NCBI RefSeq assembly: GCF_000710035.2
Contig: NZ_JMJJ01000009.1
Location: 167,649-231,648, forward strand
From: Pantoea ananatis LMG 2665
Lineage (GTDB): Bacteria; Pseudomonadota; Gammaproteobacteria; Enterobacterales; Enterobacteriaceae
DNA length: 64,000 nucleotides
Reading direction: 5' to 3'
In this document: piece by piece, positions 27,452 through 36,521 of the stretch
Position numbering within the stretch: position 1 is the first letter of the stretch
How the letters are laid out: each line of letters starts with the position of its first letter
The notes under the pieces: model-generated
Seen by the model: only the letters and a program-made list of their open reading frames with translations
Told to the model about the DNA's origin: nothing
The model's database searches: none
Translations under genes and position numbers: made by a program

Positions 27452-28504
27452 ATGGACGCTCTTTCGTTGCGCTGGCAATGGCTGCTGCTGTTAGTGTCAT
27501 CTGTATTACTTGGCGCAATCTTCCAGTATTTTCACGTGCCGGCCGCCCTGTTGCTGGGACCCATGATCGTTGGCGTGGTCATGGGCCTGTCCGGTGCCAC
27601 ACTGCGTATTAACAAGCGGTTATTTCTGCTGTCGCAGGCGGTGCTGGGCTGCATGATTGCGCAAAGCCTGTCACCTTCTATCCTGACGCCGCTGCTGCAG
27701 GACTGGCCAGTCGTGTTAGCGGTCCTGCTGCTGACGCTGGCCGCCAGCGGGCTGTCGGGTTTTCTGCTGGTGCGTTTCAGCCAGCTTCCGGGCCCGACGG
27801 GCGCATGGGGATCTTCCCCTGGTGGTGCCTCTGCGATGGTCGCGATGGCGGGCGAATTTGGCGCGGACGTCCGGCTGGTTGCGTTCATGCAGTATCTGCG
27901 GGTGCTGTTTGTGGCGGGCGCGGCGGCCATGGTGGCGCGGATCGGGCTGGGCGACGGCGGTCATGCCGGCTCGCTGGTGTGGTTTCCGACGCTTAACAGC
28001 GGTTTCCTGGTGACAATGTGCCTGGTGGTTTGCAGCGCATGGCTTGGCCCATGGCTGCGTATCCCATCTGGCGCGTTACTGATACCTGCGCTGATCGGTG
28101 CAACCCTGCATTCAACCGGTACGGCGGTGCTTCAGATGCCAGAATGGCTGCTTGCCCTGGCGTACGCCATGATTGGCTGGAGCGTGGGGTTACGTTTCAC
28201 CCGGCCGATCTTCAGACTGGCGTTAAGCACGCTGCCGCAGATGCTGCTGTCCATTTTTGGCCTGATGCTGCTGTGCGGTGGGCTGGCATGGATGTTAACC
28301 CGCGTGTTGCATATTGACCTGATGACGGCGTATCTCGCCACCAGCCCAGGCGGGCTGGACACGGTGGCGATTATCGCTGCCGGAAGCCGGGTAGATATGG
28401 CTTTTGTGATGGCGATGCAGACCCTGCGATTATTCACCATCTTACTGACCGGGCCGGCAATGGCGCGCTTTCTTTCACGCTTTGCGCATTCGGCTCCGCG
28501 CTGA
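27452..28504 (+). CDS. abrB: AbrB-family membrane protein
   Basis: The 350-residue polytopic protein of the AbrB family (PF05145 type) resembles E. coli AbrB (b0715), a proposed regulator or transporter of unknown substrate. About 10 hydrophobic segments form two repeats, each with an SPGG motif: GAWGSSPGGASAMVAMA and YLATSPGGLDTVAIIAAG. ATG 27452 is preferred to TTG 27437, but neither has a clear ribosome site. In E. coli the gene is elsewhere; yigF and yigG occupy this space. Its 3' end overlaps rarD on the other strand by 30 bases. Confidence 0.85.
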   Translation: MDALSLRWQWLLLLVSSVLLGAIFQYFHVPAALLLGPMIVGVVMGLSGATLRINKRLFLLSQAVLGCMIAQSLSPSILTPLLQDWPVVLAVLLLTLAASGLSGFLLVRFSQLPGPTGAWGSSPGGASAMVAMAGEFGADVRLVAFMQYLRVLFVAGAAAMVARIGLGDGGHAGSLVWFPTLNSGFLVTMCLVVCSAWLGPWLRIPSGALLIPALIGATLHSTGTAVLQMPEWLLALAYAMIGWSVGLRFTRPIFRLALSTLPQMLLSIFGLMLLCGGLAWMLTRVLHIDLMTAYLATSPGGLDTVAIIAAGSRVDMAFVMAMQTLRLFTILLTGPAMARFLSRFAHSAPR

Positions 28505-29374
28505 AAACGCCACGGCATCCAGAATAAAGACCAGCAGAGCCAGCCAGATAAAACCAAAGGTTACCATTTTATCTGGCGTAACGGTTTCACCATAAAACAG
28601 CACCGCCAGCAAGAACATCAGCGTAGGGCCCAGATACTGAAAGAAGCCCACCGTTGACAGGCGCAGTCGGGTACAAGCCGCGGCGAAGAACATCAGCGGA
28701 ATCGTGGTAACAATGCCTGCGGCGATCAGTAACAGGTTCAGGCTCATGGGGTTCGCGCTAAGGTGGCTGGTGCTGCTGTCAGCAAAGCCAAACAGATAGA
28801 GCGCGGCCAGCGGAAACAGCCACAGCGTCTCTATCAGCATGCCGCTCTGGGCATCGACCTGAATTTTCTTCCTCATCAGGCCATAAAACGCGAAGCTGAA
28901 CGCCAGCCCTAAGGCAATCACCGGCACTGAGCCAAATTTCCACAGTTGCAGAAGCACGCCGCCAGCCGCCAGGGCGACCGCCAGCCACTGCAGGCGACGG
29001 AAACGTTCACGCAGGAAAATCATGCCAAACACAACGTTAATCAACGGGTTGATAAAATAGCCCAGGCTGGCTTCAAGCATATGCTGATTGTTCACCGCCC
29101 AGATAAACAGCAACCAGTTTCCCCCTACCGTTACCGCCGTAAGGGCCAGTAGCAGCACTTTTTTTGGCTGGCGCAGCACGCTTCTGACCTGTCCCCAACT
29201 GCGACTCAGGGTAATCAGTAACAACATGAACAGTGCTGACCAGATCACCCTGTGGGTCATGATTTCAGTCGCCGGTACGGCCTTCACTAATTTGAAGTAG
29301 GCGGGCGCAATGCCCCAAATAAAGTAAGCGCCAAGCGCAAAGCCGATGCCCTGACGGGTTTGCTGGGTATCCAT
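28475..29374 (-). CDS. rarD: RarD, EamA-family permease
   Basis: Inner-membrane protein of the drug/metabolite transporter superfamily: 299 residues, ten hydrophobic segments, two EamA halves. Conserved stretches are AYFIWGIAPAYFKL and NWLLFIWAVNN. E. coli RarD is linked to chloramphenicol sensitivity, but its substrate is unknown. An AGGATGA ribosome site precedes the ATG. It converges on abrB with overlapping 3' ends. Confidence 0.95.
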   Translation of the reverse strand: MDTQQTRQGIGFALGAYFIWGIAPAYFKLVKAVPATEIMTHRVIWSALFMLLLITLSRSWGQVRSVLRQPKKVLLLALTAVTVGGNWLLFIWAVNNQHMLEASLGYFINPLINVVFGMIFLRERFRRLQWLAVALAAGGVLLQLWKFGSVPVIALGLAFSFAFYGLMRKKIQVDAQSGMLIETLWLFPLAALYLFGFADSSTSHLSANPMSLNLLLIAAGIVTTIPLMFFAAACTRLRLSTVGFFQYLGPTLMFLLAVLFYGETVTPDKMVTFGFIWLALLVFILDAVAFSARSRMRKA

Positions 29375-29494
29375 AATTCATCCTGAAAATTTGTACTGTA
29401 CCGGAGGTCACTGAAATACAGCGGCGTGACAGAGGGCCGCAATGGTAACGCAGTCCTCGTTATCTCTGTAGCCCGATCTGGCGATAATGCTGGG

Positions 29495-29872
29495 TCAGTC
29501 TTTCTCCTGCTCCAGCGCGCGCTGGCGAGAAAGGCAGATGGCCTGATGATTGTTATCTGCCCATGCAATTAATTGCTGCATGGGTTCGAGAAATGAACGG
29601 CCTAAATCCGTCAGGCTGTACTCAACGCGCGGCGGCACTTCCGGATAAAGTGTGCGCAGGATATAGCCATCCATTTCCAGCCGTTTCAGACTGCGTGACA
29701 GCACCTGACGGGCAACATCGCCAATATGACGGTGAAGTTCATTGAAACGTAAGGTCTGTTCGGCCAGCGCTTCGAGAATCAATAAACTCCATTTGTCGCC
29801 TATCCGGTCAAGCACATCCCGGATGGGGCAAGGTTGTTGATACGTAAAGGTTGCGGGTGAAGATTTGGGCAT
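29495..29872 (-). CDS. HxlR-family winged-helix transcription regulator
   Basis: The 125-residue DNA-binding protein has the HxlR signature: a cysteine at residue 15 in QQPCPIRDVLDRIGDKWSLLIL, then the recognition region FNELHRHIGDVARQVLSRSLKRLE and the wing VEYSLTDLG. The equivalent cysteine senses electrophiles or disulfide stress in several family members (YodB, HypR), so redox control is possible. It is divergent from a secreted SnoaL-like gene, with two TCAC-N6-GTGA palindromes between them. The pair lies between rarD and yigI, where E. coli has nothing comparable. Confidence 0.9.
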   Translation of the reverse strand: MPKSSPATFTYQQPCPIRDVLDRIGDKWSLLILEALAEQTLRFNELHRHIGDVARQVLSRSLKRLEMDGYILRTLYPEVPPRVEYSLTDLGRSFLEPMQQLIAWADNNHQAICLSRQRALEQEKD

Positions 29873-29900
29873 CGGGTCGGTTCCTGTGCATCGCTAAGCG

Positions 29901-29914
29901 TCACTTTCAGGTGA
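29901..29914. promoter_or_regulatory. Putative HxlR operator 1
   Basis: TCAC-TTTCAG-GTGA inverted repeat in the divergent region. Its centre is 19 bases from operator 2 and it has the same half-site spacing, so two dimers could bind side by side. Confidence 0.5.
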
Positions 29915-29916
29915 TT

Positions 29917-29936
29917 AAGTCACTCTGGTGTGACTT
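29917..29936. promoter_or_regulatory. Putative HxlR operator 2
   Basis: AAGTCAC-TCTGGT-GTGACTT: a perfect 7-bp inverted repeat with a 6-base spacer, ending one base before the -35 box of the SnoaL-like gene. It is the strongest palindrome in the intergenic region. Confidence 0.65.
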
Positions 29937-29937
29937 C

Positions 29938-29966
29938 TTGTTATCCATTTTGCGCGAATGTAACAT
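29938..29966 (+). promoter_or_regulatory. Candidate promoter of the SnoaL-like gene
   Basis: TTGTTA (29938-29943), a 17-base spacer and TAACAT (29961-29966). The HxlR-type palindrome abuts the -35 box. Confidence 0.5.
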
Positions 29967-30106
29967 CCGTCACGACGTCAGTCTATTTTTGTGACCAGGT
30001 GTCTGAGCGAAACCCTGTATCGCATTCGACAGACGTCAGGCAATCCCTGTGTACTCAAAATCTGGTGCCTCGCGACCAGCGCTATGACGAACGATCAAGG
30101 AGAATA

Positions 30107-30580
30107 ATGATGGTAGCTTTTCTGAAAACCCTGTTGCTGGCGGCAGGTATCCTGACCGCGGGTGCAGTTTACGCGGCACAACCTGGCGAAGGCCGGGATA
30201 TCAAGGTGGAAGAGGCCAATCGTGCACTGGTGATCCATTTCTATGATCAATTTTTTAATCACCACAAGGTCGCTGAAGCGGCCCGGGTTATCGCGGATAA
30301 TTACCGTCAGCACAATCCCGGCGTGCCAAACGGCAAGGCACCGCTTGTTAACTTTTTTACCGACTATTTCAGGAAAAACCCGCAGTCAAAAGCACGCATC
30401 GTCCGAAGTGCGACCGATGGCGATTTGGTCTGGCTGCATGTTCACTCCACCAACGGTGAACACGATCGTGGCCAGGCCGTTACGGATATTTTTCGCGTGA
30501 AAAACGGCAAAATTGTCGAGCACTGGGATGTGATTCAGGCTGTACCGGCGACGTCGGCGAACACCAATACTATGTTTTGA
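30107..30580 (+). CDS. Secreted SnoaL-like (NTF2-fold) protein
   Basis: 157 residues. A Sec signal peptide (MMVAFLKTLLLAAGILTAGAVYAA) is followed by an NTF2/SnoaL-like domain with NHHKVAEAARVIADNYRQHN and a C-terminal VTDIFRVKNGKIVEHWDV block. Such proteins are often annotated as SnoaL-like aldol-condensation enzymes, but substrate and reaction are unknown here. ATG 30107 follows AAGGAG (30097-30102); ATG 30110 is equally possible. The long in-frame upstream extension to 29930 crosses the promoter and is rejected. Control by the divergent HxlR regulator is inferred from the operators. Confidence 0.85.
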   Translation: MMVAFLKTLLLAAGILTAGAVYAAQPGEGRDIKVEEANRALVIHFYDQFFNHHKVAEAARVIADNYRQHNPGVPNGKAPLVNFFTDYFRKNPQSKARIVRSATDGDLVWLHVHSTNGEHDRGQAVTDIFRVKNGKIVEHWDVIQAVPATSANTNTMF

Positions 30581-30637
30581 TTCAGGCAGGATAACGCGTG
30601 GCAGTACTCAAACGCTGCCACGCGTTCAGTTCTGTGA

Positions 30638-31108
30638 TCAACCTGTCAGATAGGTGGCTGTGGCGGTCGCGATGTAAACGCCCTGATCATTGTGTAACTC
30701 CACCCGCGCCACAGAGACTTTATTGCCGGCACGCAGTAAACGACTGGTGGCGATAAAACGCTCGCCGCGACCGGGACGCAGATAGTCTACCCGCATATCA
30801 ATCGTTCCCATGCGAGACAGTCGCTGGCGGAGCATTTCCTCACTGATTGTTTCCTCACGCGTCAAGGCATGACTGACGCACACCATGCCTGCCGCCACGT
30901 CCAGTACGGCGGCGGTGACCCCACCGTGGAGAATCTGTTGAGCGGCATTGCCGACCAGCATGGTTTTGTTCACAAAACTGATTTCAGCGTAGTCGGCGTC
31001 AAGGTGATCCAGTTCCAGACCAAGTGCCTGGTTAAACGGCATATGATAAATAAAAATTTCACCGACCAGGCGGCGAGCGTCCTGCTGAGTCAATAGCACG
31101 GATGACAT
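30638..31108 (-). CDS. yigI: YigI, hotdog-fold thioesterase
   Basis: 156-residue thioesterase-superfamily (PaaI-like) protein. The hotdog motif is [20 protein letters not shown], with the conserved C-terminal stretch [34 protein letters not shown]. coli YigI has medium/long-chain acyl-CoA thioesterase activity. It is divergent from pldA across a 190-base space. Confidence 0.94.
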   Translation of the reverse strand: MSSVLLTQQDARRLVGEIFIYHMPFNQALGLELDHLDADYAEISFVNKTMLVGNAAQQILHGGVTAAVLDVAAGMVCVSHALTREETISEEMLRQRLSRMGTIDMRVDYLRPGRGERFIATSRLLRAGNKVSVARVELHNDQGVYIATATATYLTG

Positions 31109-31298
31109 TGTGTTTAGTCCTGAACAGCTGACAAATGAACTGTAGATGTTAATGAGTTGTTTATTCTATGCTTCGCTCGACAGGGTTTCCAGTTTAGGAA
31201 ATCAGCGCTGATGTTCGCTCACATTTGTGTGTAGAATGTCCTGCTTTTTACAACACCCATTCGCTTTTATGAATACGCAGTTTCCATTGGAGAATCCT

Positions 31299-32174
31299 AT
31301 GCGTAAGCATCGCGCCTTGCTGGCGGCAATGTTACTTCCTGCTTTGGCGCAGGCGGACGAAGCCACGATCAAACACGTTCACGATGCACCCCAGGTTCGT
31401 GGCAGCATTATTGCCAACCTGCTGGAGCAGCATGACAACCCGTTTGTGCTTTATCCTTACGAAAATAACTATCTGCTTTACACGTACACTAGCGACATTA
31501 ATAAAGAGGCGATTTCCTCTTATAACTGGGCGCAGAATGCCCGTAAGGACGAAGTGAAATTCCAGCTTAGTCTGGCATTTCCACTGTGGCGCGGCATCCT
31601 GGGTGACAACTCCGTGTTAGCCGCGTCCTATACTCAGCGCTCATGGTGGCAGCTATCCAATAAAAAAGAGTCGTCGCCCTTCCGCGAGACAAACTATGAG
31701 CCGCAGATTTTCCTGGGCTGGGCGACCGATTATTCGTTTGCCGGCTGGACGCTACGTGATGTTGAAGTGGGCGTGAATCATCAGTCCAATGGCCGTAGCG
31801 ATCCCACGTCACGCAGCTGGAACCGTGTGTATACCCGCCTGATGGCGCAAAACGGTAATTTCCTCGCAGAGATCAAACCCTGGTTCCGTATTTCTGAGAG
31901 CGCCAGCACGGACGATAACCCGGATATTACAAAATACATGGGCTACTACCGGGCGAAAGTGGGCTATGCGATGGGTGACAGCATTTTCAGCGTGGAAGGC
32001 AACTATAACTGGAATAGCGGTTACGGCGGCGCTACGCTGGGCTGGAGTTATCCCATCACCCAGCACGTGCGTTTTTACACCCAGCTTTTTAGCGGCTATG
32101 GTGAATCTCTCATTGACTATAACCACCGTCAGACTCGTTTAGGCGTAGGTGTGACCCTTAACGATTTGTTCTAA
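31299..32174 (+). CDS. pldA: PldA, outer-membrane phospholipase A
   Basis: Beta-barrel lipase that removes misplaced phospholipids from the outer leaflet of the outer membrane; active as a calcium-bound dimer. ATG 31299 with TTGGAG upstream gives 291 residues, starting with a signal peptide (MRKHRALLAAMLLPALAQA). The catalytic His and Ser are in NHQSNGRSDP and the Asn in SRSWNR. The protein ends in an aromatic Phe (LNDLF), the usual barrel sorting signal. The extension back to 31227 lacks a signal peptide and is rejected. A possible -10 box, TAGAAT, lies at 31232-31237. Confidence 0.96.
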   Translation: MRKHRALLAAMLLPALAQADEATIKHVHDAPQVRGSIIANLLEQHDNPFVLYPYENNYLLYTYTSDINKEAISSYNWAQNARKDEVKFQLSLAFPLWRGILGDNSVLAASYTQRSWWQLSNKKESSPFRETNYEPQIFLGWATDYSFAGWTLRDVEVGVNHQSNGRSDPTSRSWNRVYTRLMAQNGNFLAEIKPWFRISESASTDDNPDITKYMGYYRAKVGYAMGDSIFSVEGNYNWNSGYGGATLGWSYPITQHVRFYTQLFSGYGESLIDYNHRQTRLGVGVTLNDLF

Positions 32175-32197
32175 CCAACCATTAAGTCAGGAATACA

Positions 32198-34024
32198 GTG
32201 GCAACCTCGGCAGTTCTTAATCAGGAAGCGTTGGCGCAGCAGGTATTGCAGGATACCTTCGGCTACCAGCAGTTTCGTCCCGGTCAGCAGACAATCATAA
32301 ATGAAGCGCTGAGCGGGCGGGATTGCCTGGTGGTGATGCCGACCGGCGGCGGTAAATCACTCTGCTATCAGATTCCGGCGCTGGTGCGCGAGGGGCTGAC
32401 ACTGGTGGTGTCGCCACTCATCTCTCTGATGAAAGATCAGGTGGATCAGCTCCTGGCAAACGGCGTGGCCGCGGCCTGCCTGAACTCGACCATGACGCGC
32501 GAGCAGCAGCAGGTTGTCATGGCCGATTGCCGCAACGGGCGCGTGAAGCTGCTCTATATCGCGCCAGAACGTCTGATGATGGACAACTTTCTTGACAGTC
32601 TGGCGCACTGGCAGCCCTGTATGCTGGCCGTTGATGAGGCGCACTGTATTTCCCAATGGGGACATGATTTCCGACCGGAATATGGCGCGCTGGGACAGAT
32701 GCGCCAGCGCTTTCCCGATCTGCCCGTCATGGCGCTGACAGCGACCGCTGACGAAACGACCCGTCTTGATATCATTAACCTGCTGCATATGCAGGATCCG
32801 CTGATTCAAATCAGCAGTTTTGACCGCCCCAATATTCGTTACACGCTGGTGGAAAAATTTAAACCCACTGAGCAGTTGCTGCGTTACGTACAGGATCAGC
32901 GCGGTAAATGCGGCATTATTTACTGTAACAGCCGGGCAAAAGTTGAGGATACCGCCGCACGTCTGCAAAGCCGGGGGTTAAGCGTTGGGGCATATCATGC
33001 CGGAATTGACAGCGCCCAGCGCGCCCGCGTACAGGAAGCGTTTCAGCGCGACGATTTGCAAATCGTGGTGGCGACCGTGGCATTTGGGATGGGCATCAAC
33101 AAGCCTAACGTGCGTTTTGTGGTGCACTTTGATATTCCACGCAACATTGAATCCTATTATCAGGAAACAGGACGTGCCGGACGTGACGGCCTGCCGGCAG
33201 AAGCCATGATGCTCTACGATCCTGCTGATATGGCCTGGCTGCGCAAATGCCTGGAAGAGAAGCAGCCTGGCCCGTTACAGGATATTGAACGTCACAAGCT
33301 GAATGCGATGAATGCTTTTGCCGAAGCGCAGACCTGCCGTCGTTTGGTGCTGCTGAACTACTTTGGTGAAGGACGTCAGCAGCCCTGCGGGAACTGCGAT
33401 ATTTGCCTCGATCCGCCAAAGCGTTATGACGGCCTGGTGGAGGCCCAAAAGGCACTCTCCAGTATTTATCGCGTCGGCCAGCGCTTTGGTATGGGCTACA
33501 TTGTCGAAGTATTGCGCGGTGCCAATAATCATCGCATCCGCGAACAGGGACACGACAAGCTGCCCGTTTATGGGCTGGGTAAAGAAAACAGCCACGAGCA
33601 TTGGGTCAGCGTCCTGCGTCAGCTGATTCATCTGGGGCTGGTGACGCAAAACATCGCCATGCATTCTGCGCTGCAGCTAACTGAAGCGGCCCGACCGGTA
33701 TTGCGTGGTGAAGTTCCGCTGATGCTGGCGGTGCCAAGACTGATTACCGCCAGACCGAAAAGCAGCGGGTCGGCCAAAGTGTATGGCGGCAACTACGACC
33801 GCAAGCTGTTTGCCAAGCTGCGTAAACTGCGTAAAGCGATAGCCGACGAAGAGAATATTCCGCCCTACGTTGTGTTTAACGATGCAACCTTGCTGGAGAT
33901 GGCAGAGCAGATGCCGGTGAGCGCCTCAGAAATGCTCAGCGTGAACGGCGTGGGGCACCGCAAACTGGAACGTTTCGGTAAGCCGTTTTTGCTGATGATT
34001 AAAGAACATCTCGATGAAGAGTAA
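32198..34024 (+). CDS. recQ: RecQ, ATP-dependent DNA helicase
   Basis: 3'-5' helicase of the RecF pathway. The 608 residues hold Walker A (TGGGKSLC), DEAH box (DEAHCISQWGHDFR), motif VI QETGRAGRDG, a zinc-binding cysteine set (CRRLVLLNYFGE...CGNCDIC), winged helix and C-terminal HRDC domain. The start is GTG 32198 with CAGGA upstream. It follows pldA by 23 bases, as in E. coli. Confidence 0.98.
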   Translation: MATSAVLNQEALAQQVLQDTFGYQQFRPGQQTIINEALSGRDCLVVMPTGGGKSLCYQIPALVREGLTLVVSPLISLMKDQVDQLLANGVAAACLNSTMTREQQQVVMADCRNGRVKLLYIAPERLMMDNFLDSLAHWQPCMLAVDEAHCISQWGHDFRPEYGALGQMRQRFPDLPVMALTATADETTRLDIINLLHMQDPLIQISSFDRPNIRYTLVEKFKPTEQLLRYVQDQRGKCGIIYCNSRAKVEDTAARLQSRGLSVGAYHAGIDSAQRARVQEAFQRDDLQIVVATVAFGMGINKPNVRFVVHFDIPRNIESYYQETGRAGRDGLPAEAMMLYDPADMAWLRKCLEEKQPGPLQDIERHKLNAMNAFAEAQTCRRLVLLNYFGEGRQQPCGNCDICLDPPKRYDGLVEAQKALSSIYRVGQRFGMGYIVEVLRGANNHRIREQGHDKLPVYGLGKENSHEHWVSVLRQLIHLGLVTQNIAMHSALQLTEAARPVLRGEVPLMLAVPRLITARPKSSGSAKVYGGNYDRKLFAKLRKLRKAIADEENIPPYVVFNDATLLEMAEQMPVSASEMLSVNGVGHRKLERFGKPFLLMIKEHLDEE

Positions 34025-34036
34025 AGAGGAGTTACC

Positions 34037-34660
34037 ATGTTGATTTTGTTCGGCACGATTGCCCTGGTCCATCTTGTTGCCCTGATGAGTCCCGGCCCGG
34101 ATTTCTTTTTTGTCTCGCAAACCGCCGCCAGCCGTTCGCGCAAAGAAGCGATGTTGGGCGTTCTGGGCATTACCCTGGCGGTCATGATCTGGGCCGCGGT
34201 AGCGTTGATGGGCCTGCATCTGATTTTGCAAAAGATGGCCTGGCTACACCAAATCATCATGGTCGGTGGCGGACTCTATCTACTATGGATGGGTTGGCAG
34301 TTAATTGGCTCAGCCCGTCAGCGCCACAAACAGCCCGTACAGCAGGAACCTGTCGTCGAACTGCCCAGGAAAGGCATGAGCTTTATTAAAGGCCTGCTGA
34401 CCAACCTGTCGAATCCCAAAGCGGTTATCTACTTTGGTAGCGTCTTTTCCTTGTTTATCGGTAACGATGTGGGGGGGCTGGAACGCTGGGGGCTGTTCGT
34501 CCTGATAAGCGTTGAAACCTTCGCCTGGTTTTCTCTGGTCGCGGCTGTTTTTGCCCTGCCGTGGATGCGGGATAAGTATCAACGTGCTGCGAAGTGGGTA
34601 GACGGTGTTGCGGGCGTGCTGTTTGCCGGTTTTGGCATTCATCTGATCCTGTCGCGCTGA
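34037..34660 (+). CDS. rhtC: RhtC, threonine exporter
   Basis: LysE/RhtB-family inner-membrane exporter of 207 residues with about six hydrophobic segments. The family signature ALMSPGPDFFFVSQTA lies near residues 15-30, and LLTNLSNPKAVIYF in the middle. E. coli RhtC exports threonine. It follows recQ by 12 bases (GAGGAG site) and converges on rhtB. Confidence 0.95.
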   Translation: MLILFGTIALVHLVALMSPGPDFFFVSQTAASRSRKEAMLGVLGITLAVMIWAAVALMGLHLILQKMAWLHQIIMVGGGLYLLWMGWQLIGSARQRHKQPVQQEPVVELPRKGMSFIKGLLTNLSNPKAVIYFGSVFSLFIGNDVGGLERWGLFVLISVETFAWFSLVAAVFALPWMRDKYQRAAKWVDGVAGVLFAGFGIHLILSR

Positions 34661-34695
34661 TAGCCGGTTACCGGACACGTCAGTCGTTACGGCAA

Positions 34696-34726
34696 GCTGC
34701 CGACAGCGTCACTGTCGTGCGGCAGC
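34696..34726. terminator. Hairpin between convergent rhtC and rhtB
   Basis: GCTGCCG (34696-34702) / CGGCAGC (34720-34726) with inner ACAG/CTGT pairing. There is no T run, so it may stabilise 3' ends rather than terminate by itself. Confidence 0.4.
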
Positions 34727-34736
34727 CTCCGCCGGT

Positions 34737-35360
34737 TCAGGCGATACGTCTGGCGCTGGCCAGCAGTCCCCCAATCGCGATGAATAAGCCGCCGAAAATG
34801 CGGTTCATTAGCTTCATCTGCCTGGGCCCTTTGATCCATCCTGCAATGCGCGTGGCTAATGTGGCATAGCCAATCATGACGATGATATCCACCAGAACGG
34901 TTGTGACGCCCAGCACCAGATACTGCAGCATCAGCGGCTGGTGAGGCAGGATAAACTGGGGAAACAGCGCCGCCAGAAACACAATGCTTTTGGGATTCGT
35001 CAGGTTCACCATTACTGCCCGCTTGAACAGGCGACGACGCGGCATGGCTTTCGACATAGCGTTGAGGTCAATCGCGCCCGCAGTGCGCCACTGTTGGATG
35101 CCCAACCAGACCAGATAGCCTGCACCGGCCCACTTTAAAATCTCAAACGCCAGCAGCGACTGGGAAAAAAGCGCCCCAAGACCGATCCCCACCAGGGCGA
35201 TATGCAGGGCAAGACCAACCTGCAGGCCTGAAATAGACGCGACCGCACCACGATAACCGTGGCTGATGCCCGTGCTCATGGTGTTAATGGCACCAGAGCC
35301 GGGTGAAAGGCTAAGAATTGTGGTGGTAAGAAGATAAGTCAGCCACCATTCGATGGTCAT
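34737..35360 (-). CDS. rhtB: RhtB, homoserine/homoserine lactone exporter
   Basis: LysE/RhtB family, 207 residues, six hydrophobic segments. The N-terminal signature is [22 protein letters not shown], with [19 protein letters not shown] further on. E. coli RhtB gives resistance to homoserine and its lactone. It is a paralogue of the neighbouring rhtC on the opposite strand, and is divergent from pldB. Confidence 0.95.
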   Translation of the reverse strand: MTIEWWLTYLLTTTILSLSPGSGAINTMSTGISHGYRGAVASISGLQVGLALHIALVGIGLGALFSQSLLAFEILKWAGAGYLVWLGIQQWRTAGAIDLNAMSKAMPRRRLFKRAVMVNLTNPKSIVFLAALFPQFILPHQPLMLQYLVLGVTTVLVDIIVMIGYATLATRIAGWIKGPRQMKLMNRIFGGLFIAIGGLLASARRIA

Positions 35361-35474
35361 GGGTTGTACTCCCTGTCACGTCTGAAGTGTGACACAATAC
35401 GCCAGAATGCTGCGCAGGGCTATGGACATCATGCGGCCGTTCAGACTCTTTTTTTCCGGCAATCAGGAGGGCGG

Positions 35475-36467
35475 ATGAAGCAACACAGAGCAAGCTGGCT
35501 GCAACGCGAAAAGGCCTTCGCTGCCTTCGCGACCGGCCCACTGCTTGATTTCTGGCACAGCCGTGAAGAGTGTGAATTTACCGGTGTTGAAAATCTGACC
35601 TTACGTTACGTTCGGTTCATTTCACCGCAACACAAGCGCGTGATTGTAATCGTTCCCGGGCGCATTGAGAGCTACGTTAAATATCCCGAGCTGGCCTACG
35701 ATCTGTTTCACTGTGGGTTCGATGTGATCGTGCTCGATCACCGTGGTCAGGGGCGATCCGATCGGCTGCTGGATGATTCGCATCTTGGACATGTGGTGGA
35801 GTTTTCCCACTATGTCGATGACCTTGAAACGCTCTATCTGAAAGAGATTGTGAGCCGTCATTATCAACAACGTTATGCGTTGGCGCATTCAATGGGGGGC
35901 GCAATTCTGGCCCTGTTCCTGGCGCGTCAGCCTGGCGCGTTTCACGCTGCGGCTCTGGTTGCGCCGATGTTTGGCATCGCGCTGCCGTTACCCTCTTTTC
36001 TGGCGCATAAGATCCTCGACTGGGCAGAGAAACGACCTGCCGTTCGCGATGGCTATGCATTAGGCACGGGGCGCTGGCGGGCTCATCCCTTTGGCATTAA
36101 CCGTCTGACGCACAGTCATGAACGTTATCGTCGCAGCCTGCGTTTTTATGCGGACGACCCGGCGATTCGTGTTGGCGGTCCCACCTATCACTGGGTACGG
36201 GAAGGCATTCATGCCGGACGCAACATATTCAGTCAGGTTGATAAGATAACGACGCCGCTATTGCTGCTTCAGGCAAGCGAAGACAGCGTGGTGGATAACC
36301 GCTCACAAGATCTGTTTTGCGCCGCCATGGCGGCAGCCGGTCATCCCTGTGAGGGCGATAAGCCCCAGGTTATTAAAGGTGCACGCCACGAGATTCTGTT
36401 TGAAAAAGACAGCATGCGCGCCGAAGCATTGAATGGGATCGTCGATTTCTTTTTATCGCATCACTAG
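35475..36467 (+). CDS. pldB: PldB, lysophospholipase L2
   Basis: Alpha/beta hydrolase of the inner membrane that cleaves lysophospholipids. ATG 35475 (AGGAGGG directly before) gives 330 residues. Motifs are HRGQGRS, the nucleophile elbow AHSMGGA, and the C-terminal histidine in GARHEILFEKD. The upstream in-frame start at 35364 adds 37 unconserved residues and is rejected. Confidence 0.96.
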   Translation: MKQHRASWLQREKAFAAFATGPLLDFWHSREECEFTGVENLTLRYVRFISPQHKRVIVIVPGRIESYVKYPELAYDLFHCGFDVIVLDHRGQGRSDRLLDDSHLGHVVEFSHYVDDLETLYLKEIVSRHYQQRYALAHSMGGAILALFLARQPGAFHAAALVAPMFGIALPLPSFLAHKILDWAEKRPAVRDGYALGTGRWRAHPFGINRLTHSHERYRRSLRFYADDPAIRVGGPTYHWVREGIHAGRNIFSQVDKITTPLLLLQASEDSVVDNRSQDLFCAAMAAAGHPCEGDKPQVIKGARHEILFEKDSMRAEALNGIVDFFLSHH

Positions 36468-36521
36468 TTATCCGTTTACATTACCGGCTACGGCCAACCG
36501 ACACAGATACCCGAGGTTTTC

